Positions 24,442-35,454 of a DNA stretch of 64,000 bases are shown here, piece by piece (position 1 is the first letter of the stretch; every line of letters starts with the position of its first letter). Made by a program: the position numbers and the translations under genes. The DNA lies in assembly GCA_905250025.1 (NCBI GenBank), contig CAJNOJ010000315.1, positions 1-64,000 of the forward strand, given 5' to 3'. Origin of the DNA: Adineta ricciae (lineage: Eukaryota; Rotifera; Eurotatoria; Adinetida; Adinetidae). The notes beneath the pieces are model-generated. The model made no database searches. It saw only the letters and a list, made by a program, of their open reading frames with translations, and was not told where the DNA came from.

Positions 24442-26475
24442 ATGGATTGTATCAGTAAAAGATTACGTCTGAATCACCACCGCGATGATATTCTAGACAA
24501 TAAAGAAGATATAGTCTTGATTTGGTTTGTCGAAAGCATGAACGATGAAAAGTACTTTAAACGAGCAACAGATCGACTTCGTGAATGCAACAATAGTGTT
24601 CTATTATATACCGAATATGAGCTCTGTATGGATTACATTCGATCAGTCGTTACCGAGAAAATCATCTTAATTCTATCTGATAAAGTAATTGAAACGATAA
24701 TATTGGATATTCAACCATTAGACAGAGTTGATTCAATATTCATTTTTTCTACGGACAAGATCCAGTATAACATAAGTTTAAAAAATTGTACGAAAATTGT
24801 TGGTAATTATATTGATATAAATTCATTGGCAACAGCTATTGAAACACGTTCTCATCGTATTTTGAAACAAGAATCGGGAATTATTTTCTCCGACAATACT
24901 CATCAAAATGCAGTACGTAATCCGGATCAAAATCCTGGTTCATTTTTACTGTTTCATCTACTCGTCCATACCTTAAAGCAGTTACCACAAACATCTGACG
25001 CCAAACAACAAATGATCGAAAAAGCGCGTGAATGTTATGCGGATAATGTAACTGTACAGAGAAAAATAGATGAGTTCGAAAAAAATTATAAATCATCTGA
25101 TGCAATTCAATGGTATACAAGACCCACATTTGTTCATAGATTATTAAATAAAGCTTTAAGAACTGTGGACGTATTTATGTTGTATCTGTTTCGCTTTTAT
25201 ATTATTGATTTACACAAACAACTCGAATATGAAAGCAAAAACAATCTATCACCATCTTCATCATTAAAAATATCCGGTGTAAAATTGTACCGTGGAACGA
25301 TTTTAAATGAAAAAGAAATAGAAAACGTTCTGGCGAATATTGGAAACTATATTTCACCGAACGGATATTTTTCAACATCACGAAGTCGTAAAGTCGCATT
25401 GATATTTTCTGGTGGTGATCCAATAAAGAGTGTTTTATTTGAAATAAGCATTAGTCAAGCGATTACAACCACCGATTCGATAATAACGTATGCAGCAATT
25501 GATCATCTGAGTTGTTTTCCCGACGAAGAAGAAGTGATATTCAGTCTTGGTACGATATTTAAAATAACCGACGCGTTTCGTGATCTCGAATCTGGTATAT
25601 TGAATATTCAAATGATCGCAACTGATGAGAAATTTCAATATATTCAAACACATATTAATCTCAAACAGAAAGAACTGAATGAAACAACTCCATTAACATT
25701 ATTTGGAGAATTATTCATTGATGTGGGACAATACTCGAAAGCAGAAATATATTATAAAAATGTTCTTCAAAATTTGTCCGAAGAACAACGTGACAAACCA
25801 TTAATATACCATGGTTTAGGATATGTATATTATAAACAAGAACGATATGATGAAGCATTGGAATATGGTTATAAAGCGCATAAAATACTCAAAACACAAG
25901 AATCAAGAGATTATTTTAACATAGCTCAATCATTAATTAATCTTGGATGGGATCACGCTGGAAAGAAAGAATTTAAGCGCGCCAATGAGCTATTTCGAAG
26001 AGCTTTGAAAAGATGGAAAAGTCTTTATGGCGAGCAAGATGATCTTAACGTTGCTATTGCACTTGTCTCCATAGGTGATATCAGTACTGAACTAGGTGAG
26101 TACGAAAACGCTGAGCATTGTTTAATACAAGGACTAAAAATGCTCGATCGTTTATTCCTACACGATCATATTGAAAAAACAAAAGCACTAATGAAAATTG
26201 GTAATCTATATGAGAAACAGTCTCGTTTTATCGATGCTATGGAATATTATCGACGTGGTTATAATTCAGCGAAGAAAATTATGCCAATTGAACATCCACG
26301 TTTTATCGAGTATTGTGGAAATATTATAAAACTTTACCGAAAAATGAACGATATTGATGGAGCTTCACAGTTTTATGGTGAATGTCTTAACCTTTTAGAA
26401 AAAGAACTGAACACAATTCATCCAAATATTGTTCAAATTCATCTGATAATGGCAGACGCAATCAATGAACGTTGA
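24442..26475 (+). CDS. ADP-ribosyltransferase with TPR repeats
   Basis: Intact single-exon gene of 677 aa. Residues about 20-125 form a receiver-like alpha/beta region (DIVLIWFVESMNDEKYFKRA, then LLYTEYELCMDYI, IILILS, VDSIFIFST) that I take as a degenerate response-regulator-type fold. Residues about 225-395 are a mono-ADP-ribosyltransferase domain of the R-S-E class: KLYRGT (R near 283), NGYFSTSRSRKVAL (S-T-S near 310) and PDEEEVIF (ExE near 360). Residues about 415-670 hold tandem TPRs of kinesin-light-chain style (LGELFIDVGQYSKAEIYYKN, GNLYEKQSRFIDAMEYY, FIEYCGNIIKLYRKM). No signal peptide, so probably cytosolic, with the TPRs choosing partners. It ends 20 bp from the stop of the opposing F-box/LRR gene. 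Whether the enzyme is active is an inference from the motifs. Confidence 0.85.
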   Translation: MDCISKRLRLNHHRDDILDNKEDIVLIWFVESMNDEKYFKRATDRLRECNNSVLLYTEYELCMDYIRSVVTEKIILILSDKVIETIILDIQPLDRVDSIFIFSTDKIQYNISLKNCTKIVGNYIDINSLATAIETRSHRILKQESGIIFSDNTHQNAVRNPDQNPGSFLLFHLLVHTLKQLPQTSDAKQQMIEKARECYADNVTVQRKIDEFEKNYKSSDAIQWYTRPTFVHRLLNKALRTVDVFMLYLFRFYIIDLHKQLEYESKNNLSPSSSLKISGVKLYRGTILNEKEIENVLANIGNYISPNGYFSTSRSRKVALIFSGGDPIKSVLFEISISQAITTTDSIITYAAIDHLSCFPDEEEVIFSLGTIFKITDAFRDLESGILNIQMIATDEKFQYIQTHINLKQKELNETTPLTLFGELFIDVGQYSKAEIYYKNVLQNLSEEQRDKPLIYHGLGYVYYKQERYDEALEYGYKAHKILKTQESRDYFNIAQSLINLGWDHAGKKEFKRANELFRRALKRWKSLYGEQDDLNVAIALVSIGDISTELGEYENAEHCLIQGLKMLDRLFLHDHIEKTKALMKIGNLYEKQSRFIDAMEYYRRGYNSAKKIMPIEHPRFIEYCGNIIKLYRKMNDIDGASQFYGECLNLLEKELNTIHPNIVQIHLIMADAINER

Positions 26476-26495
26476 CCACGAGATGAAAATAAACT

Positions 26496-28292
26496 TTATT
26501 TCCATTTCAAATGAATATTATAAAGTTGTCGATGAATTGTGTAATCTCCTAAAAGTGTTTCCTGAGAGATCATTTCATTCAATTCTTTCACCATTCGTTC
26601 ATCAGCTTTTTTTGTGTAAATACATAATGAACGCAAATATTCGTGATACTTTTCGTTCATTTGCTTGAGAATCTTTTTGAGAAATAGTTGAATATTCATA
26701 TTTTGAAGACATTCAACATTAAGATATTTCATCTGAGGACAAAATGATATCAGAAAAGAAATATCTTTTGTTGTAAATGTTTTCTCCAGATAAACACATT
26801 TGATATTATTTGCATGTTCGAATGCCGATGTTCGACCAAGTTCTCGTTCAAAAACTCGGAACGATGTTTGATATAATGACAGAGAATTGATTTTTAATGT
26901 AATTAAATCGGGTAATAAATGTAGAATTTCCATTAGTCTCATCGTCGAAATCTTCTGTTCTATATTTAAATGATAAATTTGCGTGAAATTCAGAACACGT
27001 TTGATTTGTTGCAATAGAAGATGAACTGGTTCGTAAGAATAAACATATTTGATTGTCAATTGTGTTGATTTCGAATGTTCCAGAGAATGTTGGTACCATC
27101 TTTTTCTAAAAGGACAAGAACTTCATTTGGAAGAAGATATTTGTGTATAGAAAATGTTACTTCAATGAACGAATAAAATAAAAATTAGCATCTTCACGAA
27201 TTTCGATATCGAAGATTAAGTTGAGTTGAACCCAAAATGGTGAAACAAATGAATTTAATTCTCCGTCGTAAGCGGGATGTTCATCACGAAATCCTGATTC
27301 ACGATAACATAAGGAAAAGTTTTCTAATTGAGGAAATTGTTGTGAAAGTAATTTTTGCCAACAATCAGCACGAAGAAAACGAATATCACGCTGTGCAAAA
27401 TTAATATGAAGAATTTTCAAGTTCGAATGAATTTTTCCGATAAATAATTCAAATTCAGCGAAATTCAAATCACTTATGCATATTGAGAGATAATTCAAAT
27501 TCATTGGCACCAAATTTCGCAGATCTCGATGATTTTTATTCGTTTGTGGAAGTTTAAGATGTCGAAGGAAAGGTGTACAAGATAATATTATCGAGAGTTC
27601 ATCAAATGTACAATAATGGACGATATAAAGAAATTCGATTGGACTTCTCGGAGATTTATTTGATATTGGAGTGGATATTGAAAGTTCGTCCCGAAATAAA
27701 TCGAGTTTACTGGATTTCAATTTAGGTAATGAAAATATGAATTGATAAATTTCATTTAAATCGTCAATTAGATCCGTTGTTTTGATATTTAACGAATAAA
27801 GACAAGGTAAATGACGTAAATGAATAAGGAAAGAGATCAGCTGATCGCTTTCAATATCTCCAATGGAAATTGATTGAAGATTATGAAATGAACGATCAAT
27901 GGAGAAGAATTCATCAAGAGAATATCGTAGTATTTGTAAAGAAATTGAATGGATTTGACGTTTGATCACTTTGGAATATTTGAAAAATCCGTCTTTTTGC
28001 GTTGAATTATAAATGTTTATTTTCAATCGAATAGATGAATGTTTAAGTAATTGTTGAAAGCGAGAATTAAGATTTAAAAATGCTCTGCAAATATCCAAAC
28101 CTTCAAGATAATCGCATATTTCATAGAAAATGTCATTGCACAGATTTTCAAAAGAATTTATCGATTCATCTTCGTTAAAATACAAAAAAAAACAAGTTTA
28201 GTCATAATGCATTTAACCATTTTACTTCGTGACTTCTTTGAATTCTCTTCGGACGATTTGGTAAAAGTTAGTTTTCGTTTTGAATTATCCAT
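26496..28292 (-). CDS. F-box / LRR-type protein, three exons
   Basis: 566 aa from exons 28226..28292, 27161..28169 and 26496..27120; both introns are short, GT..AG and phase-consistent, and the summed length is a multiple of three. Exon 1 gives a basic N-terminus (MDNSKRKLTFTKSSEEN). Exon 2 begins with an F-box (FENLCNDIFYEICDYLEGLD, then FLNLNSRFQQLL) and continues with irregular leucine-rich repeats (HLPCLYSLNIKT, LKILHINFAQRDIRF). Exon 3 continues with more repeats (LHLLPDLITLKINSLSL, CPQMKYLNVECLQNM). This is the common bdelloid F-box layout: Skp1 docking plus an LRR-like substrate arm. It is convergent with the ART-TPR gene, and the 3' ends lie 20 bp apart. A sister copy at 31476-33275 differs at about one residue in twelve by eye in the central exon. 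Confidence 0.82.
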
Positions 28293-29482
28293 GCGTTTAC
28301 ACAAACAGAAAAGGGCTCAAATAGACAGAATCAACAGCTATCCATATATTGAAAGAATGAATCTTCCATGATAATGGACAGCGGCCCCTATGATGAAGAA
28401 TAAGAAGTGGGTACAGAGACGTCGCTATTTTACAGGGTAATATGATAACAAATTGGTTTATCCGGTCTTCTCAAAGCGAATAGCACAATTTTTCTTTTCA
28501 CTTCAAAATGCTTGCCAAACAGTCAAGAGAGTAAATGAATGAGATGCATGAGACCTGAATTGTCATTTTTCGATTCTGACACCATAGTTGATATGTCCAT
28601 GGACACGATACTTTTGCCAGAGAATATGAAGTAATAGAGCAAAAACTCGAAAAAGCAATTATAAGCGTGGAAAATATCGGGTTTGCAATTCCTGAACACA
28701 CGGGGATATAGAATTGGCTACGAAAAATGCGTCTCGATCGTAGTCCCAGTATATATAGCATCGAGTGGAAAATAAATCATGCCCAATCAATGTATGACTA
28801 AAAAGATTCATAAACAAAGGCACATTCGATCAGAAGGGTAAGACCAAGAAGAAGAATTATTATATGATTAGTCCAGAATTGTACCGAGTTAGAAGAATGC
28901 AACAAACAATACAAGATATTTTCCTTCCTTTTACTCATATGTATCCCTTTACAACGATTCTAAGAAAACAAAAAACGTTCGTGCACATTTACAAAATAAG
29001 TTGCAAAACGAAAGAATTTGTTCGCCATCAGAATAGTGTACTTCAAGCATCCATTAGAAGAAGTTGAGTATGTTTCATTCTTCTAGCAGAAGAGAACAAA
29101 TTGAAAAATTATTTTATTGACCATATGTGAGTGATTTTAGTGGGAATTTTCCCAGAGAGCATTTATATAAAAGACACGTTTACTCACGTTATTCTTTCTT
29201 TACATAAAAAAGAGGCTATATCTCTGCCTTATCTAAAATGACTTGCAAATCATTTGTTAGTCATTTCAGAAGAAAAAATCAGTGGGTATATTTTTGAGTG
29301 GTTTTTTTGTGAAAGATAAAACAGATAGCTATATTATTATTGAATTATTCATTTTATACCGCATAGAAAACATTTCTTTATCAAGAAATCGTGCTGGGGA
29401 CAGGAATATTGATAAAGCAAATAAGAATTTCATCATTGTTTAAGTGAAAAAAGAACGAAACGGATCGGTAGAAACCTCCGAC
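28293..29482. other. Intergenic between divergent genes
   Basis: Shared 5' region of the F-box/LRR gene (minus) and the exonuclease gene (plus). The right part has a conserved stretch, also present at about 33880-34460, that contains TTTATATAAAAGAC, a plausible TATA-type box, near 29162. No coding frame is conserved between the two copies. Confidence 0.4.
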
Positions 29483-29813
29483 ATGGCTATGCTGGCAACT
29501 AACAATCCAAAAAAGTCATTACCTAATGTATCCTGCTCGAACCAGGCGTGTCAAGTACTGTCTATTGATGTTGAATGTGTAGCTACAGGAAAATCCCATT
29601 TGGATCGGTCACCATGCAGAGTCGCCATTGTTAATGAAAAATGCGAAATCATCTTCACTTCATTGATCAAACCCGACAAACCTGTCGTTAGTGATTTGTT
29701 TCCTTTCACTGGTGTACGCAAATCACAGCTTATTAGTGCTCCGTCGTTCGACGAAGTTATCGAGAAAGTAATTCAGATATCTCAAATATCTATGTTTTAC
29801 ATTGATCTCACCC
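29483..29813 (+). CDS. DEDDh exonuclease, exon 1 only (cut by scaffold join)
   Basis: ATG at 29483, exon to 29767 (95 codons), then a GTAATT donor and the start of the intron; the sequence is cut by the N at 29814. The protein part is the same as exon 1 of the complete copy at 34463, including LSIDVECV, the first catalytic D-x-E of DEDDh nucleases. The rest of the gene is missing here, most simply because the contig ends. Confidence 0.75.
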
Positions 29814-29814
29814 N
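29814..29814. other. Scaffold join (single N)
   Basis: The base lies inside intron 1 of an exonuclease gene. Sequence to the right is one arm of a foldback transposon and unrelated to the gene. Confidence 0.85.
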
Positions 29815-30240
29815 TCTAATGGCACAGTTAGATAGAGCGCATCAAACCGCACTAGAAAAACCAACAGATACAATATAGAAAATCATTTCTCACAATAAAA
29901 GATCTTGACACCTAAGGTTGCCCGATCTCTACACATAGGTACACATACAAGTAATAAGTAATCTAGTTATATCCTCTTGATACGCTGTTTTCACAAAACT
30001 CTATCGAAGTTTTTGAAATATTTAGTCAATGACCACTCTCAGTAAAGTGAAAAGACTTCGATTTATTTTCTTCTTCAATTGCTATAATAGAACCCAAGGA
30101 CGATAGCCAATATCCTGTGAATTGAATGATCGGGCAATCTTAGGTGTCAAGATCTTATATTGTGAGAAATGGTTTTCTATATTGTATCTGTTGGTTTTTC
30201 GAGTCCAGTTTGATGCGCTCTATCTAACTGTACCATTAGA
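29815..30240. mobile_element. Foldback / MITE-like element with about 115-bp arms
   Basis: Bases 29815-29930 are repeated in reverse complement at 30127-30240: TCTAATGGCACAGTTAGATA at the left end against TATCTAACTGTACCATTAGA at the right, and inner ends around TAGGTGTCAAGATCTT. About 200 bp of non-coding spacer lies between. The arms differ at only a handful of positions by eye. The left end touches a scaffold join, so the target-site duplication cannot be checked. No protein is encoded. Confidence 0.75.
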
Positions 30241-30852
30241 TCGGATCGTTCGTGTCGAATGATTATGGGATTCAGCAACTTTATTAATGGGACCACACGG
30301 GATAGTGGGCTCCCGGCCTATCTATCTTATCAAACTCTGTCAAAATACACTTTGGTCGATATGATTTCAACTAGAACGATGTTATCTCGAGAAAACACGC
30401 CTACGAAACTAGTTATGAATGTATAAAATCACAAAAAACGAATCTCATGCCCTGGACTACAGAGCGAGTAGTAAGACGTTGGTGAAACTCTCATAACGAC
30501 TAGAATTTCAGAGAAAGTTTTGACAAATAATAGCACAGAGTGACTGAAATAGATGGAATTTACTTTATTTCTAAGCAAGATCCCTGAAAGCAGGCGTTGA
30601 TCTGCTGTGGAAAATCAAGAAATCCATTTTTAGTATAGGGGTCTTATAATTATGGTACAGCAAGTTTTCGAGAATTTGTATTTTTTTCTCTAACTGTTAG
30701 GGAAACGCAAATCGCAACTTAGCTTGATAGATAGTACTTATGCAGTCATACACCATCATACCATTAGCTGATCATCGTCTCCTATTTCGGAAACAGAATA
30801 AAGATTTTTCAATGCATGTGTAAGGGGGGCTTATAATTTTGGTACACCCTGT
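30241..30852. mobile_element. Mariner-like end sequence inserted at a TA
   Basis: The right end, GGGGGGCTTATAATTTTGGTACACCCTG followed by TA at 30851-30852, has the form of a Tc1/mariner terminus. A related internal copy (GGGGTCTTATAATTATGGTAC) lies at about 30637. The TA junction leads straight into ART-TPR coding sequence (AAAGCGCATAAAATACTC) that in the intact gene follows GGTTA at 25872-25876, so the element sits at a TA of that gene. No transposase frame is present; it is a non-autonomous or internally deleted copy, and its left end is not defined. Confidence 0.6.
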
Positions 30853-31455
30853 AAAGCGCATAAAATACTCAAAACACAAGAATCTAGAGATTATTTCAAC
30901 ATAGCTCAATCATTAATTAATCTTGGATGGGATCACGCTGGAAAGAAAGCATTTAAGCGCGCCAATGAGCTATTTCGAAGAGCTTTAAAACGATGGAAAC
31001 GTCTTTATGGCGAGCAAGATGATCTTAAGGTTGCTATTGCACTTGTCTCCATAGGTGATATCAGTACTGAACTAGATGAGTACGAAAACGCTGAGCATTG
31101 TTTAATACAAGGACTGAAAATGCTCGATCGTTTATTCCCATACAATCATATTGAAAAAACAAAAGCACTAATGAAAATTGGTAACTTATATGAGAAGCGG
31201 TCTCGCTTTATCGATGCTATGGAATATTATCGACGTGGCTATGATTCAGCGAAGGAAATGATTCCAATTGAACATCCACGTTTTATCGAGTATTGTGGAA
31301 ATATTTTGAAACTTTACCGAAAAATGAACAATATCGATGAAGCTTTACAGTTTTATGCTGAATGTTTTAACCTTCTACAAAAAGAACTGGACGCAATTCA
31401 TCCAAATATTGCTCAAATTCATCTGATAATGGCAGATGTAATCAATGAATGTTGA
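30853..31455 (+). pseudogene. Partial ART-TPR gene copy (C-terminal TPR part)
   Basis: Near-copy of residues about 478-677 of the ART-TPR gene at 24442, with TPR units (MKIGNLYEKRSRFIDAMEYY, GNILKLYRKMNNIDEALQFY). The open part runs to a stop at 31455 and again ends 20 bp from the F-box/LRR gene. The ART domain is absent because the mariner-like end replaces everything upstream. No start codon of its own is evident. Confidence 0.75.
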
Positions 31456-31475
31456 GCACGAGATGAAAACAAATT

Positions 31476-33275
31476 TTATTTCCATTTCAAATGAATATTA
31501 TAAAGTTCTCGACGAATTGTGTAATCTGCTAAAAGTGTTTCCTGAGAGATCATTTCATTCAGTTCTTTCACCATTTGTTCATCAGCTTTTTTTGTGTAAA
31601 TACATAATGAACGCAAATATTCGTGATGTTTTTCGTTCATTTGCTTGAGAATCTTTCTGAGAAATAGTTGAATATTCATATTTTGAAGACATTCAACATT
31701 AAGATATTTCATCTGAGGACAAAATGATATCAGAAAAGAAATATCTTTCGTTGTAAATGTTTTCTCCAGATAAACACATTTGATATTATTTGTATGTTCT
31801 AATACCAATGTTCGATCAAGTTCTCGTTCAAAAACTCGAAACGATGTTTGATATAACGACAGAGAATTGATTTTTAATGTAATTAAATCAGGTAACAAAT
31901 GTAGAATTTCCATTAGTCTCATCGTCGAAATCTTCTGTTCTATATTTAAATGATAAATTTGCGTGAAATTCAAGACACGTTTGATTTGTTGTAATAGAAG
32001 ATGAGCCGGCTCGTAAGAATAAACATATTTGACTGTCAATTGTGTTGATTTCGAATGTTCCAGAGAATGTTGGTACCATCTCTTTCTAAAACGACAACAA
32101 CTTCATTTGAAAGAACATATTGCGTATAGAAAATGTTACTTCAATGAACGGATAAAATAAAAATTCGCATTTTCACGAATTTCGATATCGAAGATTAGGT
32201 TGAGTTGAATCCAAAATAGTGAAACGAATGAATTTAATTCTCCGCCGTAAGCGGGATGTTCACCACGAAATCCCAATTCACGATAACATAAGGAAAAGTT
32301 TTCTAATTGAGGAAATTGTTGTGAAAGTAATTTTTGCCAACAATCAGCACGAAGAAAACGAATGTCACGCTGTGCAAAATTAATATGAAGAATTTTCAAA
32401 TTAGTAGAATGAATTTTCCTGACAAATAATTCAAATTCAGCGAAATTCAAATCACTTATGCATATCGAGAGATGATTCAAATTCATTGGCACCAAATTTG
32501 TCAGATCTCGATCATTTTTATTCGTTTGTGAAAGTTTAAGATGTCGAAGGAAAGGTGTACAAGATATTATTACCGAGAGTTCATCAAATGTACAATAATG
32601 GACGACATAAAGAAATTCGATCGGACTTCTCGAGGAATTATTTGATATTGGAATGGATATTGAAAGTTCGTCTCGGTATAAATCGAGTTTACTGGATTTT
32701 AATTTAGGTAATGAAAATATTAATTGATAAATTTCATTTAAATCGTCAATTAGATCAGTTGTTTTAATATTTAACGAATAAAGACAAGGTAAATGACGTA
32801 AATGAATAAGTAAAGAGATCAGTTGATCGCTTTCAATGTCTCCAATGGAAATTGATTGAAGATTATGAAATGAACGATCAATGGAGAAGAATTGATCAAG
32901 AGAATATCGTAGTATTTGTAAAGAAATTGAATGGATTTGGCGTTTGATCACTTTGGAATATTTGAAAAATTCGTCTTTTTGCGTCGAATTATAAATGTTT
33001 ATTTTCAATCGAATGGATGAATGTTTAAGTAATTGTTGAAAGCGTGAATTAAGATTTAAAAATGCTCTGCAAATATCCAAACCTTCGAGATAATCGCATA
33101 TTTCATAGAAAATATCATTGCACACATTTTCAAAAGAATTTATCCATTGATCTTCGTTAAAATACAAAAAAAAAACAAGTTTAGCCATAATACATTTAAC
33201 CATTTTACTTCGTGACTTCTTTGCATTCTCTTCGGACGATTTGGCAAAAGCTAGTTTTCGTTTTGAATTATCCAT
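31476..33275 (-). CDS. F-box / LRR-type protein, second copy
   Basis: 567 aa from exons 33209..33275, 32140..33151 and 31476..32100; splice sites and phases are identical to the copy at 26496-28292, and the one-residue length gain is a Thr in exon 2 (HSTNLKIL against HSNLKIL). It starts MDNSKRKLAFAKSSEEN, then FENVCNDIFYEICDYLEGLD (F-box), then leucine-rich repeats to the end. All exons are open. The two copies are similar enough to be haplotypes or recent paralogues; the role as an SCF substrate receptor is inferred from the F-box. Confidence 0.82.
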
Positions 33276-34462
33276 GCGTTTATACAAACAGACAGAGTCA
33301 ACAGCTATCCATACTGAAAGAATGAATCGTCCATGATAATGGACAGCGGCCCCTATGATGAATAATAAAAAGTGAATACAGAGACGTCGCTATTTTACAG
33401 GGTATAATACGATAACAAATTGGTTTATTCGTTTTTTTTCAAAATTAATAAGACGATTTTTCTCTTTACTACAAAATGTTTGCCAAACATTCTCGAACAG
33501 TACTTTTTGTTCTTATGTTCGTGCTGCAGCAAGATTTCATCGATCAATATGGTAGATGAATGAAATGGATAAGACCTGAATTATAATTTTCCGATTCTGC
33601 CGCCAGTTGATATGTCCATGTACACGATACTTTTGCCAGAGAATATGAAGTAATAGAGCACAAACTCGAAATAACAATTATAAGCGTGGAAAATATCGGG
33701 TTTGTCATTCCTGAACACACCGGGATATCGAATTCGTTACACAAGATGTGTCTCAATTAAACAAAGGTACGACCAAGAAGAAGAATTATTATATGATTAG
33801 TGAATGGTTGACGAAGTGCTCAATCCGAAAGCAAATAAAATAGAGCGAATCATCGATGGAATAATTAATACCTCAAAGATCCAGAGTTGTGCCGAGCTAT
33901 AAGAATGCAACAAACAATACAAGACATTTTCCTTCCTTTTACTCATATGTATCCCTTTTACAACGATTCTAAGAAAACAAAAAACGTTCGTGCACATTTA
34001 CAAAATAAACTGCAAAACGAAAGAATTTGCTCGTCACCAGAATAGTGTACTTCAAGCATCCATTAGAAGAAGCTGAGTATATTTCATTCTTCTAGCAGAA
34101 GAGAACAAATTGAAAAATTATTTTGTTGACCCTGTGGGTGATTTTAGTGGGAATTTTCCCAGATAGCATTTATATAAAAGACTCACTTTATTCTTTCTTT
34201 ACATAAAAAAGAGGTTATATCTCTTCCTTATCTAAAATGACTTGAAAATTATCTGTTGGTCATTTCAGAAGAAAAAATCAGTGGGTATATTTTTGAGTGT
34301 TTTTTTTGCGACAGATAAAACAGATAGCTATATTATTATTGAATTATTCATTTTATACCACATAGAAATCGTGCTGGGTACAGGAATATTTATAAAGGAA
34401 ATAAGAATTTCATTATTGTTTAAGTGAAAAAAGAACGAAACGAATCGGTAGAAACCTCCGAC
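33276..34462. other. Intergenic between divergent genes, second copy
   Basis: Counterpart of 28293-29482. A similar TATA-type stretch (TTTATATAAAAGAC) lies at about 34168. No gene. Confidence 0.4.
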
Positions 34463-35454
34463 ATGGCTATGCTGAGAACTAACAATCCAAAAAAGTCATT
34501 ACCTAATGTGTCCTGCTCGAACCAGGCGTGTCAAGTACTGTCTATTGATGTTGAATGTGTAGCTACAGGAAAATCCCATTTGGATCGGTCACCATGCAGA
34601 GTAGCCATTGTTAATGAAAAATGCGAAATCATCTTCACTTCATTGATCAAACCCGACAAACCTGTCGTTAGTGATTTGTTTCCTTTCACTGGTGTACGCA
34701 AATCACAGCTTATTAGTGCTCCGTCGTTCGACGAAGTTATCGAGAAAGTAATTCAGATACGTCGAATATCTATGTTTTACATTGATATCACCCGCAGGTT
34801 CATTCGTTTTTCACACCATCAACTTCGATTGTCGGTCAATCGATAAAGAGCGATCTTGAATGGATGAAACTCAAAGAAGATGTCCATTACCAACATCTCA
34901 TCGATTTGGGTGAAGAATTTAAGACGTTCGATCCAAAATATCGCAATGACCGGTAAGTAATTAAATATATTTTCTCATATTTCATTGTTTATTTCGAAGG
35001 TATTTTTCACTGGCTCACGAAGCATATGTATTATTAAACATCGATCTCAATGCTAAAGGTAGCCATATACCTGAAGATGATGCCAAAGCAAGTATCCAGT
35101 TGTACAATAAATATTTAAAAGTAGGATAGTGCCAAGATAGCTACGGTGACGTTTTTTGTTAACTTTTCAAAGAATCGGAATCAATCGAACCTTGAACAGG
35201 CACGAAAAGCATTGCTCCAAGCACCAACGAAAATTCCGGTCTTTCGGAAATTTAACGGTGCTTACGAAGGGGTTTGCATATCCGCATTTAATCGAGGATA
35301 CTGTCGTTGCGGAAAACCTTTGGTTAGTGAACTACACAAGCAAACAAATGATAAAAAACGCCGAAATTCCGATGACGACAAAGAAGAAAACTCATCGACG
35401 ACGACGACGACGACAAAGAAAATGAAAGTTGTCAACGAGAGAAGCCAAAGTTGA
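34463..35454 (+). CDS. DEDDh 3'-5' exonuclease (REXO4/ISG20-like)
   Basis: 280 aa from exons 34463..34747, 34798..34952, 35000..35120 and 35173..35454; introns are 47-52 bp, GT..AG, and the total is a multiple of three. Catalytic motifs of the DEDDh family are in place: LSIDVECV (D-x-E, residues about 28-35), VGQSIKSDLEW (third acidic), and SHIPEDDAKASIQLYNKYL (H-x4-D, the final pair). Such enzymes trim RNA or single-stranded DNA from the 3' end. The last exon adds a domain not usual for the family, with FNGAYEGVCISAFNRGYCRC and then a charged, Thr-rich, Lys-rich tail that looks like a nuclear localisation signal. Adjacent to the Cys-rich small gene (35950). Confidence 0.82.

Noticed and set aside
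26848-27099. Minus-strand frames reading MVPTFSGTFEIN and its copy at 31888-32079
   Set aside because: Alternative frame of exon 3 of the F-box/LRR gene; the in-phase splice uses the other frame.
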